Shown: in pieces, positions 11,347 to 23,290 of the stretch
How the letters are laid out: every line of letters starts with the position of its first letter
Position numbering within the stretch: position 1 is the stretch's first letter
Origin: Aptenodytes patagonicus
Lineage: Eukaryota; Chordata; Aves; Sphenisciformes; Spheniscidae
Direction of reading: 5' to 3'
NCBI RefSeq assembly: GCF_965638725.1
Contig: NC_134950.1
Location: 132,881,636 to 132,945,635 of the forward strand
Length of the DNA: 64,000 nucleotides
Notes under the pieces: model-generated
Told to the model about the DNA's origin: nothing
Seen by the model: the letters and a program-made list of their open reading frames with translations, nothing else
Databases searched by the model: none
Program-made: the position numbers and the translations under genes

Positions 11347-14300
11347 AGGAGCAAAGTGGTTTTCTACAATTTTCCTTCTTCAAACAAGTAGATCAGAATC
11401 AGCTGCCAGAATCAGCTCTCAAGAATACCTCCAGTATCTGCTAGCATCAGACCAAGCAGGGGAAAGATGAGGACTCACTCGCTTCCACCAACTCTGGTGT
11501 CAAGTTTTATGCTGGTTTTGGACTCCACCTTTCACTTTTACCAGTCTGGATTTGGCCCTTCTCTTTGTTTACTTCCCTCTGTGAAAACTTCTCTCCTTTT
11601 CTAGTGGTTTACCAGTCTCCCCATTCCCCTCTCCGCTTTCTTCTTTGTCTTTGCTCTTTTCACCATTTACCTCACCTGTTGCCTGCTGCTGACACAAAGC
11701 AAGACAAACGGAGATAATTCATTTAAAAGGTAGAGTTGTCTGCACTGGGGAAAGAAACACTGCCCATGGTGCAAAAGTAAATAACTCTGCATGACAATAC
11801 TAGAGGTTCAGCACAGGTTTCTAGTACCAAGAAAAACAAAGGAAATGCAGAACTAGGCTGATGTGACTCTGAAAAAAGGAAATGTGATTCTAGGAGGTAC
11901 CAGGAGATATATCCTGACTAGAGCCGGTATGTATTAGGGCCAACATACAAAGCCTCACATGACGGACTGGATACAAGGCTGAAATTTTGGAGAAAAACCA
12001 CCAGGTAAAACAGTCTGGGCAGAGGAAAGTGGCAAAGCAACCACAGCATAGGCATTCTGCAGCTACACTGGCCTTTGCAGCTCCTGGTACAGCTTGTTCA
12101 GAGCAAGCTCAGGTATCCCCACATGGCACTGCAGCATTTATCCTACTGCTAAGTCAATGTGAACTCATGATCACTTGATCCAAGAATATTTTGTGCAATC
12201 CACTTTTGCGTAATTTCCTTGCTACTTAGTCATTTCAAGGCTAAAAAAGGATTTCATTCTGCATTAAATGTCCTGTTAGGCCCCACATCTGTCACTCACA
12301 CAGTACACTACAGAGATAGTCTCCACCCCCTCTGTCAATTTACTAATTTAGGGACTAATCCGTCTCTTATTATTTTTTATGCGCTAAATTTTCCTTTGTT
12401 TTCAGTAGAAGTGAGGTCAGTTCTTTAGGGTTTAATTCTGAAAATACTCAAGCAAATACCTGTGTTACTGCAGTTTGTAACATCACTAAAGTGTGTTAAG
12501 CTGTTTGCACTCGCACAACTGATCAATTGAAGCAACTTTCTGTCCAAATCCTAGGTAGAATTTGACAGATATTTTTGCAGTGATTCACACATCCCCAAAA
12601 GGAGTAAACATTCCCTCTGAAAATAAGTTACTAAAAAACTGCTCTGTTTTCCTGATATGTAAGCCTGGCTTGCCTTTTCTGCTATTTTCTTTATGTGTCT
12701 ACTCAACTAACACAGCAGATCTATAGATTTTGTACAGATACAGTGTTATTTCTTTTCTTCTGAACATACAACAAAAGTGTAGCTGACTTGGATAAAAGCC
12801 CAAAACTTGACAGGACTATTTTATATGCAGTCAGCAGTGCTCACGCGTGTACATTTTTCACTGCATAAAACTATGCCCGTTAGGAAAGCAGTAACATAAT
12901 ACCTTTCAAACAAGAGGATACGAAGGAGGAACAAAAGATCCCAAGACCTCCCTTGTGATCCAGTACCATATTCTGCTTGCCTCTTTTTCTTTTTTGTTAC
13001 TTATAATGCAGAGAGTAAAACATGATACAGTAACTAGAAAAAGTTAAATGGTACAGCAGTCATTTACAGACCTGCGTATAGCTCATGAAAGGGACCAACA
13101 CAAAGGGGTTACTATCTCTAGACCCATTCACTCACTTTGTTCATCTAGAAGGAAGCATTTTACCCCTACCTTATGAATCAAGCAGAAGCACTGTAATTTC
13201 TAGCCATCAAGGCAGACACTGCAATTGCCAACAGTGTAAACGAAGGATATAGCATATCCATTACACAGAAGCTGCAGAGCAGACGCAGGAGGTAGTTTTC
13301 TTAGACATTTGTAAGAGCAGTATCAAGATTGAGCAAGTGCTTTCATGCTGAATTTTCTGTTCTTATGTTTAGTGAGCTTTATCATGTAGGGACCTTTAGC
13401 GCAGTTTTCCTCTGCTTTTCACTTGGTATTATCACTTCCACTGTAGCTATAGTATAGCTGGTTTGTTGCTCTCCTCTGCCTGGGCTGGCTACAAAATGAT
13501 ACCATTCTCATCACAGAGGGTTATCTATCTATTCCTAACAGTGGTGAAAGATGACACAGGGTCAACGCAAAGAAGAATCAGGCTCCCCATGCATGAACTT
13601 ATTTGAGAGAGAGGTATTTCTGGTAGTCTAAAGGAAGTCCATTTCAGCTGTTGTCTGAATTACCGAGGCATGGAAACACGCTTTTCACACCTTATGAAAA
13701 TTCTTTAGTTGTTTCACATACTTTCAAAGCAATCCAAAGGCAGCTTTACAGCTGTCATGTATGTAATACTGAATAAGTCCACTCGACAATACTCAGAAGC
13801 CAAATTAAGGTGGGCATATTCAAAAGAACACAATTTTGTCTAAAAATACACTCTTTTTTCTCTCCAATTTGGAAGCCCCAAGGACATTTTTTCTGTTTGC
13901 AAATATAGCACTGTTTACATCACTGTTCATCCTGGCTACAAAGCCACCCTGACGCAGAATGACCACAGATGAAAAAGCAACTGTGAAGTCCCACTAAGGT
14001 TTTACTACTATAAGCCAATTTTCAGAAAGCTTTAGTCTTTCAAAGAGAGTAACTACTTTGTGTAAGAGCACAGACTAATTGAGGAAGATCTATAAGAATA
14101 GTGGTAAAGGCATTCCAGAAAGCTATACCTCAAAACTACATAGCAGTCACTAGTAACTCAGTGTGAGTACTGAAGACTTTTAGATAAAAGAATTTACTGG
14201 ATATTATAGTTGATTGTTATGTTTATTTAGATACTAATTTTACATATACTCTGAAGAAGCTAGGAATCTTTATTCTGGCACAACAGAGCCTAGTATCATT

Positions 14301-15157
14301 TTCCCAAAGCAATCATCTGCTTCAACTTTTCATCTGTGATCTCACTTATTAGAACTTAAAATGAATGGCATAAAATACCCACATAATAATGCAGCAAATG
14401 CTCACATACATCCAGGATCAGTAACTTACGGGAGTCAAGGGTAAGAGAGCTGAACTGAGCTAGTCCAGTCTCACCTACTTTTGATAACTGAACAGAACTT
14501 GTCCCAGTCACTGAGCATGGAGAAGAAAAGCTTCCACAGAAGCAGACGCCTCTGAAAAATCATGAAATTCTTATAGGTGAGTTATGACAAACAAACATAC
14601 AAAGAAATTTGATGCCAATCCTCTCACTGCTCTGCTTCTCTTTGGAGCTAGAATATTTTTAAATATTAAACTATTTAATATCAGTTAATATTTATTTTAG
14701 ATATAATATAAAATAGTAAATCACGTTATTCAACTTTAAAGCTTTTAACATCTATCTCTTGAAATGTGCAAATATTTTTCTATTTGTTATGACTAAGATA
14801 TTGTTTTCACTTCAAGGTCTTCTTTTCAGAGGACAATGAATTTCCCAAAATACTGACCTCATCAACAACAACAAAAAATATTCTTTTTAAGTAGAAAGAG
14901 CATCTATTATAGCATCTATGCCACGTTCTGTTAAGACATTCAACAAACACTGCTGACTTTTATGGTATGATTACTGAGATGCAACACTGCTATGTTTTGA
15001 TTTACTGTTTAAAAAAAATACCCAAATACTTTCTGCAAATTGATATTCAGCAGTCATTACGTACACAATCTTAGCATGGCCCTTCCTGATGTAGCGCAGT
15101 AACAGAAATTGAGGTGCTACAGGATCTTTATTTATATTTCCTTTTGATGGAGCCACT

Positions 15158-15174
15158 GGGGGGGGGGGGGGGGG
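15158..15174. repeat. Homopolymer run of 17 G
   Basis: Seventeen consecutive G residues followed by AAGAGGGAG. The length is likely polymorphic and prone to sequencing error. Confidence 0.95.
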
Positions 15175-15427
15175 AAGAGGGAGTTGCTTTGTATTATACT
15201 ATATGATTTGATAAATACAGTCATATGTTGCTCTCTCCAGTGCAGTACAATCACAGAATCAGAATCTCAAGTGCATCTCAATCATTTGCAGCAATAGATC
15301 CAAACTAGCTATGACTTCAACATTGCACCTAATGAGTTAAGCTTTGCATCTGCCCCTAAGCAACCAAAGTCTGTATACAAAGCTCATCAAACTATTTATA
15401 CACTCCTGTCTTCATAGAATGTATATC

Positions 15428-15451
15428 CTTGATTTTTTTTTAAAAATCAAG
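15428..15451. other. Short perfect hairpin with T-rich loop
   Basis: CTTGATTTTT (15428-15437), a TTTT loop, then AAAAATCAAG (15442-15451). The low complexity of the inner stem makes chance formation plausible. Confidence 0.75.
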
Positions 15452-17454
15452 TTTCATACTTACATTGCAAGCTGGTACGGGCACCTGCACTTCTGTGTAA
15501 TTTTGTATGCCACCTAGCCTACTGGAGCCTCAATCTTAATAAGATGTAGATAATACTTAAAAATGTTTAATAGCAAGGTCACCGTAACATCAAGAGGGGT
15601 TGTACGTTGGTTGCTAAGCCCCACTCCTTTCCAGGATCTTCTACAGGAGAAGAATCAACTCCCACAGAATTTCTTTCTGGTTACGAGTCTAACCCACATT
15701 TTGTCATCATCATCTACAGCAAAACATCCAAAGCATTCTACCAGTGAAACAAAACACACTCACGCAATCCTCTTTAAGGATCCCACACTGAGCTTCTCGT
15801 GTGTTACCTTGTACATGGAAGCTGGTAACTGACGGCAAAGCAGACTCAGTCTTTCCAACTCACGTTGGGCAATGTCCCTTATGAGCCGTGGGTGGCAGCA
15901 GTGTCTGCACCGCCTGCACATTCCAGCTGGGACACTGTTTTGGGTCACAGGTCCATGCAGTGAACAGGAACTATCCTCACGCACACACATACCTAACAAG
16001 TGTCCCAGCTCGGACTGCCGTCACGGAATAAAGCTGTATTCATTTCCTTGATCATCTTCCCTGTGGCTTGTCTTTCAGTACAGATGCAAACTGAAGACTT
16101 TTAACAATGATTATACAAACATGTGTTGTTAAATAAACAGGAGTTTGTGCTGGGTATACACGGATGGAGAAACTGAAAATACCAATTGTATCAGGAAGCA
16201 GTTCAACAATTCTATTCATGCAGCATGCACGATAACAGGTATCACTGTTATCACAATTTCAGCAATATTTCACTCTCTGAATCAGCAGAAGCACTTGCAA
16301 ATTTTAGCCCATAAATCCAGACTGTCCCAAGACCATTCGGTGTCAAAATCATCAACCTTTATATCTCAGTGTCTTCTCTCCTAAATCAGATTTGTTTTCC
16401 TACCTTTCAGAAATCTCACTTAGTAATATTCCACTTTCAGTAACAAATGAAGAAAAGGCATGTTGGCCTCACGTGTCCTTCCTATTCCTTCAACTCCTGA
16501 ACTCCTTGAATAACGCAAACACAGCCTTCCTCCACTCCTCCCTGCACGGACAGAGACACAGGCTGTGACACAACCTACTGCTGCTATGCCTTTGCAAACT
16601 CCAAGCATATCCTAAGAATAATAACAAAAAAACCTCTTGCTACCCTCTACCAACACATTCCCTGTCGCTCTAGTGTAGCGGAGGTGACAAGATTTTAGTC
16701 ATGTTTTTACCCATGTTAATTATTATTAAATAATAAACCTTTAAAGCTTCTTTCTAACACCTCTCCAGCACTCCCCCTGCAATAGGTACATAAGCATTCA
16801 ATACACGGCAGCTTTGACCGTTATTCAGCCCCCCTTTTCTCAGATGACCTATTCCAGCACATCTATTTCAAGGGCAAAAACTAGGAAAAAACTTCTACCC
16901 ACCGCCGCCTGAAAACGGCCCGTTTTCCTTCACGTGGAAAAACAGAGGAGGAGCACCACGCAAAACCTGTACCTAACATGCAGCCACGCTTCCTCCACTG
17001 CCGTGAGTAACCACATCCCAAAGGCCTGGGTACCCCCCTCACCCCCGTGCCCTCCCTGGCCCGGCGGACGGACGCTGAGTGGGGCCGAGCCCTGCCCGGA
17101 GGGGTGGCGGAGCCCCCCGCGGGGCGCGGGGCAGCGGGGCGGGGGCGCGGCGGTGCTCGACCGCTGCCGCGGGGCCGGTTACGAGCCGCGTCAGCAAGTT
17201 TGTCCGCGGAGTTGTCTCGGCCCCCGCGGCGCAGGGGGAGCTCCCGCCTTCGGGCCGCCTCGCCCACCGCGGCCCCCGGCCCCAGCGGCGGGGCGAGGCG
17301 GCCGCCTCGACCTCGAGGTCGGCCGCGGGGCGGCAAGCCCTCCCCGCCTCGCGCCTCCGGCTGACTGGAGCTGCGAGGCGGGTCGGAGGCACCGGGCACC
17401 CCCCAACCCCAGCAGCCGCAGCGCCGCGGCCCCTCCGCGCCCACCTGCTCGACG

Positions 17455-17485
17455 GCCGGTGCCGGTGTCGGTGCCGGTGCCGTTG
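17455..17485. repeat. Imperfect GCCGGT hexamer repeat
   Basis: Five to six tandem units of GCCGGT, with GTCGGT and GCCGTT variants, inside the CpG island. Confidence 0.8.
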
Positions 17486-17666
17486 GGGCCGGGGCGGCGC
17501 GGCGCGCTCTTCCCCAGGCAGAGGGCGCCAGGTACGGCGGCCGCCCGCCTCCCCTCAGGGGAGGTGGGAGTTGGCTGGGAGGCGGGGGCAAGGAGCCGAG
17601 GGGGGGGGGCGGAATCTTAAGATCTTGAGGGGAAAAAAGCCCGTCCCGGTACTCAGGGGGGGATAA

Positions 17667-17688
17667 TTTTTTTTTTTTTTTTTTTTTT
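17667..17688. repeat. Homopolymer run of 22 T
   Basis: A 22-T run in the middle of the CpG island. On the minus strand it is an A22 tract. It could be the tail of a small retroinsertion, but no element body is recognisable next to it. Confidence 0.95.
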
Positions 17689-20600
17689 AAAGTAGTAATG
17701 TAACACACGCCGCCCCGAGCGGGATACGAACGGGAGGGGGAGTGCGGGGGGCAGGTGAGCGTCGGCCGGATCAGGCCGGTTCTGGCGCCAACAGCCCCAC
17801 AGCGCTGGGTGCCGCCGCCCCGCGCCGGCCTTGGGCGGCAGCTCGGCCCCGGGCCTGGCGCCTGCCCACGCCGGGCTGTTCCTCAGGGAGGAGGCACTGC
17901 GCGGGCGTTCACCCGCGGGCCCCGTTTGCCATCCCCACCCTTGAAGCGCGTGAGGGTGAAGTCCAGCTGCAGCCTTGGCAGAGCTGACTGTTTTCTAAAG
18001 CCCACGTGGTAGCCAAAATGCTGCCCCACGGCAAGGAGAAAAGATGCCGCTACCCAATCCCCCTGCCAAAAGCCATCCACCTGCCAAACTGCTGCTGCCC
18101 AGCAGCCTCGTGAGGGCCTGCACTTGGAGCTGGCTGGGTGCCCTCGTTTTTTGTGCCCCAGATTGTGCGCTGGAAGCATCTGCAAAAAAAAAAGTTGTTT
18201 TCTTCTGGATTTTTTTTCAATGCAGTTTGCAGATGGAAATGTTACGGCCTCGCCATAGCGAGCCTTCCTTGTTTCTGTCAGGGCAAGGGAGTTGCTGCCC
18301 AGCAGCCTCCCAGCCAGCTGGAGGAATGAGGCACCCCCATTTTGTCATGCAGCGAACGCTACAGGAATGAGGATGCTACTGAATAACTTACGTCACAGTG
18401 CGGGTTCTTGCCTGTCTGGTGGCCTTCAGCTGGTGCTTTCAGGTGGCTGAGAGGCAGGCCCATCTTCTCTGAATTTCTCTGGAAAACGTGTTTTGTTGTA
18501 GAAATGTCAAATCGGGTTTTTCATTGCCCTGCTTGATTATAGAGCGGACTGGGAAAATCAGTGTCGCTGGATCTGGACGGTGGCAATATCAGCCTCTGAG
18601 ACTGGTGGAAAGTCACCGACAGGCTGTGGCACCTCTGCTCGTCAGGCCAGGGGCACAAAAATCCGTGCTCTAGATCTCTCTGTCCTGTCTGTCTAGGGGT
18701 GTGAGTTTGATTTATTATTCTGAAAATATCCTCCTGATTGCTTGTCAGACTAAATAATTCTCAGTCCTAAGTATCTGCCCCAGTTGCTTCCAAGGCGGTC
18801 AGGGAGCTCTAAACCCATTTCCAGCTGGTCACTAGTTTGAACTTCAAAGCACAAAACAAAGCCAAGAGTGCCATAGGTAGTGCCCCAGAAAAAAAAAAAT
18901 GTAAGCATTTACTTTAAAAAAAAAAAAAAATAATGCCACCTTGAAAATAGCTTTCATTATTCATGCAAATTAATCTCAGCTGAGATTTGATTTTAGACTG
19001 CTAATGCTGAAGTGGACTTTGTCCACCTTTTGGTTTAGATCAAAAAGGAACTTAAGAGGAATAAGCTGCAAAAGTGCAGGAAAAAACTGGTTTCATCCTG
19101 TTCCTATGACTTCTCTTTCACTTTTTTTCTTTCACTTCCCAACGTGGTCCACATAATGATGGCAGAATTTGTACAGTGCAACAATGGCCATTTCCACCTA
19201 TGCAGCTGGACTGAACTGGTACGAAGTTTATGCACTGGTCTAGTCTGAAACAATGAACTTTACCCGTGGTATATAGTTTGCATACATTTAATGCACTGAA
19301 GTACGTAATACTTGCCTCTTGGCTAGTGGTAGCTGGTTACAGAAACCTGTCGTACATTAGATTTTATTAAAAGAGTCCTATGGGGCTGCATGCCTAGGAA
19401 TTATAAAAGTCTCCTCTTTCTGTTTTGTCTTTGAAGGCATAGGTAAAAAGGAAGGAAGTGCTCCCTTTCCAATGCTGAATCGGAACGATGGCACTTCTGG
19501 AGCGCGCGGTGGTAGTGGGAGAGATCAAAGACTTCTGTACAAACTCCAAGGAGCTTTGTGAAGGCTAGTGCACTGAAACCCCAATTTTTTCCGGTTCCCC
19601 ACATGAAATCCTCCTCCTCACAGCTGCATCCAAGATCACAGAAAGGGCAATGCAGCAGGGACAAAACTGGCCCCAAATTATTATATAGGATGTGCCTTTC
19701 CTGAGTTTTATTATCTACCAATTTAAGATTATTTGAAGTGTTTCAAATGCAGAAAACTTGCCTCAACAAGTAGCTAACACTGATATGTTTTAAAAAACAT
19801 AGCCATAAATAAAAGTTTATTTTCCGTACATTCCACCTGCACATCTATTAAAAAATTAGGTTGTATACTGAAATTATATTTTTACTCTTGACAAATACAT
19901 TTTAACATGGATCAAACAATATATCCATTTCTCCAGAAAAGGAGAACCTCTGCATCTGTCCTAGACTCAGGCCACTGGTGCGAGATTCTCTGCGGTTCCT
20001 TGGTACCATGTTGTAAGCAACTGCAAGGCTTATTTTGGGTTTCGCCACAGGTTGGGAACATGTCTCTCAGGTCGATCTGGGGAGTACTTTCTGAGTGGCT
20101 GTCCTGAGCAACATAAAAGCCCCAGTCTGTCATCTTTTTATTCCAGCACAGACAGCTGCTATACCCGGTATTTTTCTCCTACATTTCCTTCTCTTGCTGT
20201 ATTTTGCACAGCTGAACCCCAGCTCATACCTTCAGCCTTGACAGCCTAAATGAGAAATTTTGCACCCTTCCATTTCTGGTCCTAGTCCTTCTGTGGAAAG
20301 CCAAATTCGTTACGAGCCTATAATTTCTAAGAGATTACAAATGTGTAGTCTAACAAGAGTACAAATGAACGGAAGGATAAACTTAACCTAAAACAGGAGG
20401 AAGCAGAATCTCTGTCCTCTGTACCAAGAAGCCATGACCATTAAAGACAGGAGAGATGTGAATGGCCTGTGGTGACCTGCCATAGTATGTGGTGGGTGAG
20501 TGATGCTTTGTAGCAAGAGAAATTTCATTTTGATTCATCTGGTTTTGCTACAAACAAATGAAAAGAAAATTAAAACAAATTTAAACATGCATATTGTTTA

Positions 20601-22189
20601 ATTGAAGATTCCTCCCATTCATAACTTGTTCAATACTAGATGATAATTGTTCTTAGCAAATATACCATTGACCATTTCTTTAAAAATATCTTTCTACACT
20701 TAAGAGCATGTTTATGACACTGTCATCTTCAAGATTCCCCAGAATCCCACACAAGAAAATTAAAAATACCTGAAATAAATGAAACAATTCAAGAGGAGAT
20801 AAAGAGTGTCCCAAACAGAGGAAGAACCAGATCTCTTATTTGGCGTATTGTTACTGATTTTGAGTAGAACAATCTGGGATGCTTCACTGGTATGTGTCAA
20901 CATAAATACTTGCCAAAGAAGGTACTTATACTTGCCGTAAGTACTTATACTTTTTTTCCCCTCCAGACAATATAAGAAAAAGCTGAAAATCTTAATTCCC
21001 TTACAACATTTGTACTTTTGTATTTTGAATAAGAAGCACATGTAAAGCTTTCTAGTCACCACTGAACATAAACAAAAAATTATTTAACTTTAAAGTAAAA
21101 AAAAGACTTTAAACTTTGGTTAAGGCTAAATACATCTGTCAGAAAATACGGATTGGTTTGTATTTGTCATTATGCATACGTTTTTAAGACATAACAAAAA
21201 TACCTATAGGTCAAAGCATTTGTGCATAATGTAAAAAATAGTTTTTGCATAAAAATGCATGAAACTTAAAAGCTTAAAAGCAGAAATAAAAAAAAGTTTC
21301 TTGCTTTTAGCATGCCATTTGATTACACTTCTGAATAGCTTTCAACACTTCAAAATGCTTTTACAATAATAGTCTCAGCCATTGTGTTTGATGACTTTGT
21401 TAGCTCTAATTCCACAATTAGCAGAGATGTTCCCATGTATCAACAGAAATATTCCCATATATTTGTCTCCAAATACTGATCTTTTCCTTGTTATCTGTAC
21501 AAATTCTGTCCTTTCCGTAGACGGTTAATAATAACTCAAAACTTTACTTTTGCTCAAATACATTTTAGTAAGAAATTCCTAACAGTGACTGGGTTGCTTG
21601 TTACGGAACAATGGAGTGATGTGTACAAATGCAGTTTAGATTGCAATACTGAGGAAAGCTGTAGACAAATAATTAGTAGAAATGATTTCCCTAGAGGGGG
21701 ATATTTGTATTTACTTTTTTTCTGTGTTTTTAATCCAAATCCTAAACCCTTACTCCTGATCTTGTTGAGCAAGCTGTTTGCTGAGTTCATTGGAAACGAT
21801 GTCAAAGTACGTTCAGGCTCATAGTAAATAATTAGTACCTAATGTCAATTCCTTCCACTAATTGTATTTCTTCTACTTATTTCTGTTTGTGCTGTGGGAT
21901 GTCTTAAAAAGTATCTCTTAGTAAAAAAGCTTTGGATTTTCTTCAGTGCTTGGTTCTGCCATTCATTTTCTGCATGACCTCTGTGAAAGTACTTAATCGC
22001 TCTTAATAGCACGAGTGGAACAAGAATGCATTCATTAATATTTGTGAGGCTGCCAGATACTATGCTGTTGCAAGCATTTACAGTACCGTAAAAAAATTAT
22101 AATTGCACTATCCAGCTGGTTAATGTTTATCCAGTTACTGGACAGCTAAAGAAAAAGCAGAGAGGCAGACCTACTGTTTGCTCTCCGTC

Positions 22190-22248
22190 GGTATTGAATT
22201 TGAAAGGAATTTTTCCATGTTAAAGCTGTAGAATTAGGCAGTAGATGA
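22190..22248. repeat. 59-bp exact direct repeat, copy 1
   Basis: The 59 bases beginning GGTATTGAATTTGAAAGG and ending GGCAGTAGATGA are repeated exactly at 23232-23290, in the same orientation, 1042 bp away. Flanks diverge at once on both sides. The unit is not a simple repeat and matches no transposon I recognise. Perfect identity in noncoding DNA implies a recent event, or an assembly artefact. Confidence 0.95.
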
Positions 22249-22391
22249 AATACCATTAGCAGGCCTCTGTAGAGAATAATGAGCTGAAAGCATGCCCGGT
22301 GCTAGTCTGCAATTAGGGTGAAAAGTGAAATACGTCAAGAATCAGAATTCCATTTTCGAATCTCACTTTTCAGTGTATAACCTTTTCATCC

Positions 22392-22406
22392 CCACCAGGG
22401 GGAGTG
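22392..22406 (+). promoter_or_regulatory. CTCF-like binding motif
   Basis: CCCACCAGGGGGAGTG contains CCACCAGGGGG, identical to the core of the vertebrate CTCF consensus, followed by AG where the consensus has CG. The forward motif orientation is on the plus strand. A single motif match is only suggestive of occupancy. Confidence 0.45.
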
Positions 22407-22516
22407 TACTTGAAGATAATAATTAGTAGGCACAAATAGTGTGTATGAAGAGGATGTTTTCCTTTGCCACTTTCTTGAAATAGAAAGGTACTTTGTGATC
22501 TTTGCGAGCAATTTCT

Positions 22517-22535
22517 CCCCCCCCACCCCCCCCCC
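22517..22535. repeat. Poly-C tract (C8-A-C10)
   Basis: Eight C, one A, ten C. Length-variable simple sequence. Confidence 0.95.
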
Positions 22536-23231
22536 GAAATTCCTTTTGGTTCAGCTATCACATTATGGCAAAGAAGCAGCATGAGTGTTTTTCTACATCC
22601 TGGGCTTTGAACATATTTTGAACACTTCTTTTTTTAAGCATTGATGCCAAGTACAAGATTTAGCTCAGAGTTTACCTAGAACAGGATGCTAAACAGCAAT
22701 GGAAAGTCTCCTACATACCGGCATACACAGTTTTAACATTGCACGTGCAGCTTAGGTATTAGCGTAGTCAAAGAGAGGTGCGAGTCTCTATCTGTTCATC
22801 TTGGGTACAAGTGCCCAGGTAGTCCCTACTGCTCCTGTCGGTAACCTGGGCATAACTGACTATTCTCAGCAAATTATTGTACTTCCCTTATACTCTGCCT
22901 CTGGACCGCTCCTCTTCTCTGTCTAGTTCACCACCAGTCAAACCTGAAATACCGTTCAACTCTGCAGTCCTTAAAATCAAGCTCGTATAGAGGGACCAGC
23001 CTACGTTGTTGGATAGCAGGAGATGGGCAGGCAGCAGGTCTCATGATTTGTTTGCATAAGCAAATTTGCAGCTTTAGCATGTGGATATATTATTGTAAAT
23101 CCTTCAGATTTTCTTTGAAATAATAATTTGTCCTTTTGTGTCTAAAGCAAGATATAGCCTCATTTGAAACCAGAATTTAAACATACTGTTAGTAAATGCC
23201 TATTCAGCTTTTCAGCACTTAACAATAAATT

Positions 23232-23290
23232 GGTATTGAATTTGAAAGGAATTTTTCCATGTTAAAGCTGTAGAATTAGGCAGTAGATGA
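23232..23290. repeat. 59-bp exact direct repeat, copy 2
   Basis: Exact second copy of the 59-bp unit at 22190-22248. It is preceded by AACAATAAATT and followed by TTAGGCACAAAA, neither shared with copy 1. No target duplication or tail suggests retrotransposition. Confidence 0.95.

Larger units (their letters stand above)
3198..17035 (-). other. WIPF3: Inferred WIPF3 intron 1; no exon recognised
   Basis: This is the sequence between the WIPF3 start-codon exon and the CpG island proposed as its promoter. It is AT-rich, all open frames are short, and I see no conserved protein segment. The identifiable contents are old CR1-like LINE fragments (about 3.93-4.44 and 6.40-6.70 kb), two short perfect hairpins (11326 and 15428), a 17-G run (15158) and a weak LTR-like segment near 15.8-16.1 kb. 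The rest looks like unique intronic DNA. Assignment as intron depends on the 17-kb island being the WIPF3 promoter. Extra noncoding 5' exons could lie here unseen. Confidence 0.55.
17030..17990 (-). promoter_or_regulatory. WIPF3: CpG island, probable WIPF3 promoter and noncoding first exon
   Basis: Base composition switches abruptly from AT-rich to extremely GC- and CpG-rich for about 950 bp. Dense CG dinucleotides and GC boxes (for example GGGGCGGGGGCG near 17136) occur, with no TATA box, as at housekeeping-type vertebrate promoters. It lies about 14 kb upstream, in minus-strand terms, of the WIPF3 start-codon exon, and I see no other CpG island between them. This makes it the best candidate for the WIPF3 start site. 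A possible minus-strand donor for a noncoding first exon is G|GTGAGG at 17043/17042. Plus-strand donors of good consensus (CAG|GTGAGC at 17754/17755; GTGAGTAA at about 17003) leave room for a divergent noncoding transcript. Long open frames on both strands here are by-products of stop-codon-poor GC sequence. Confidence 0.7.

Noticed and set aside
16881..17708. Open frames of 275 aa (minus) and 228/195 aa (plus) in the 17-kb CpG island
   Set aside because: Several frames on both strands are open because GC-rich DNA lacks stop codons. The translations are Pro/Arg/Gly/Ala low complexity, one running through the poly-A tract as polylysine, with no known domain.
17705..17740. tRNA-like B box on the minus strand (GTTCGTATCCCGC) next to an A22 tract
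   Set aside because: It suggested a tRNA-derived SINE, but no A box, cloverleaf or matching acceptor stem could be found upstream.
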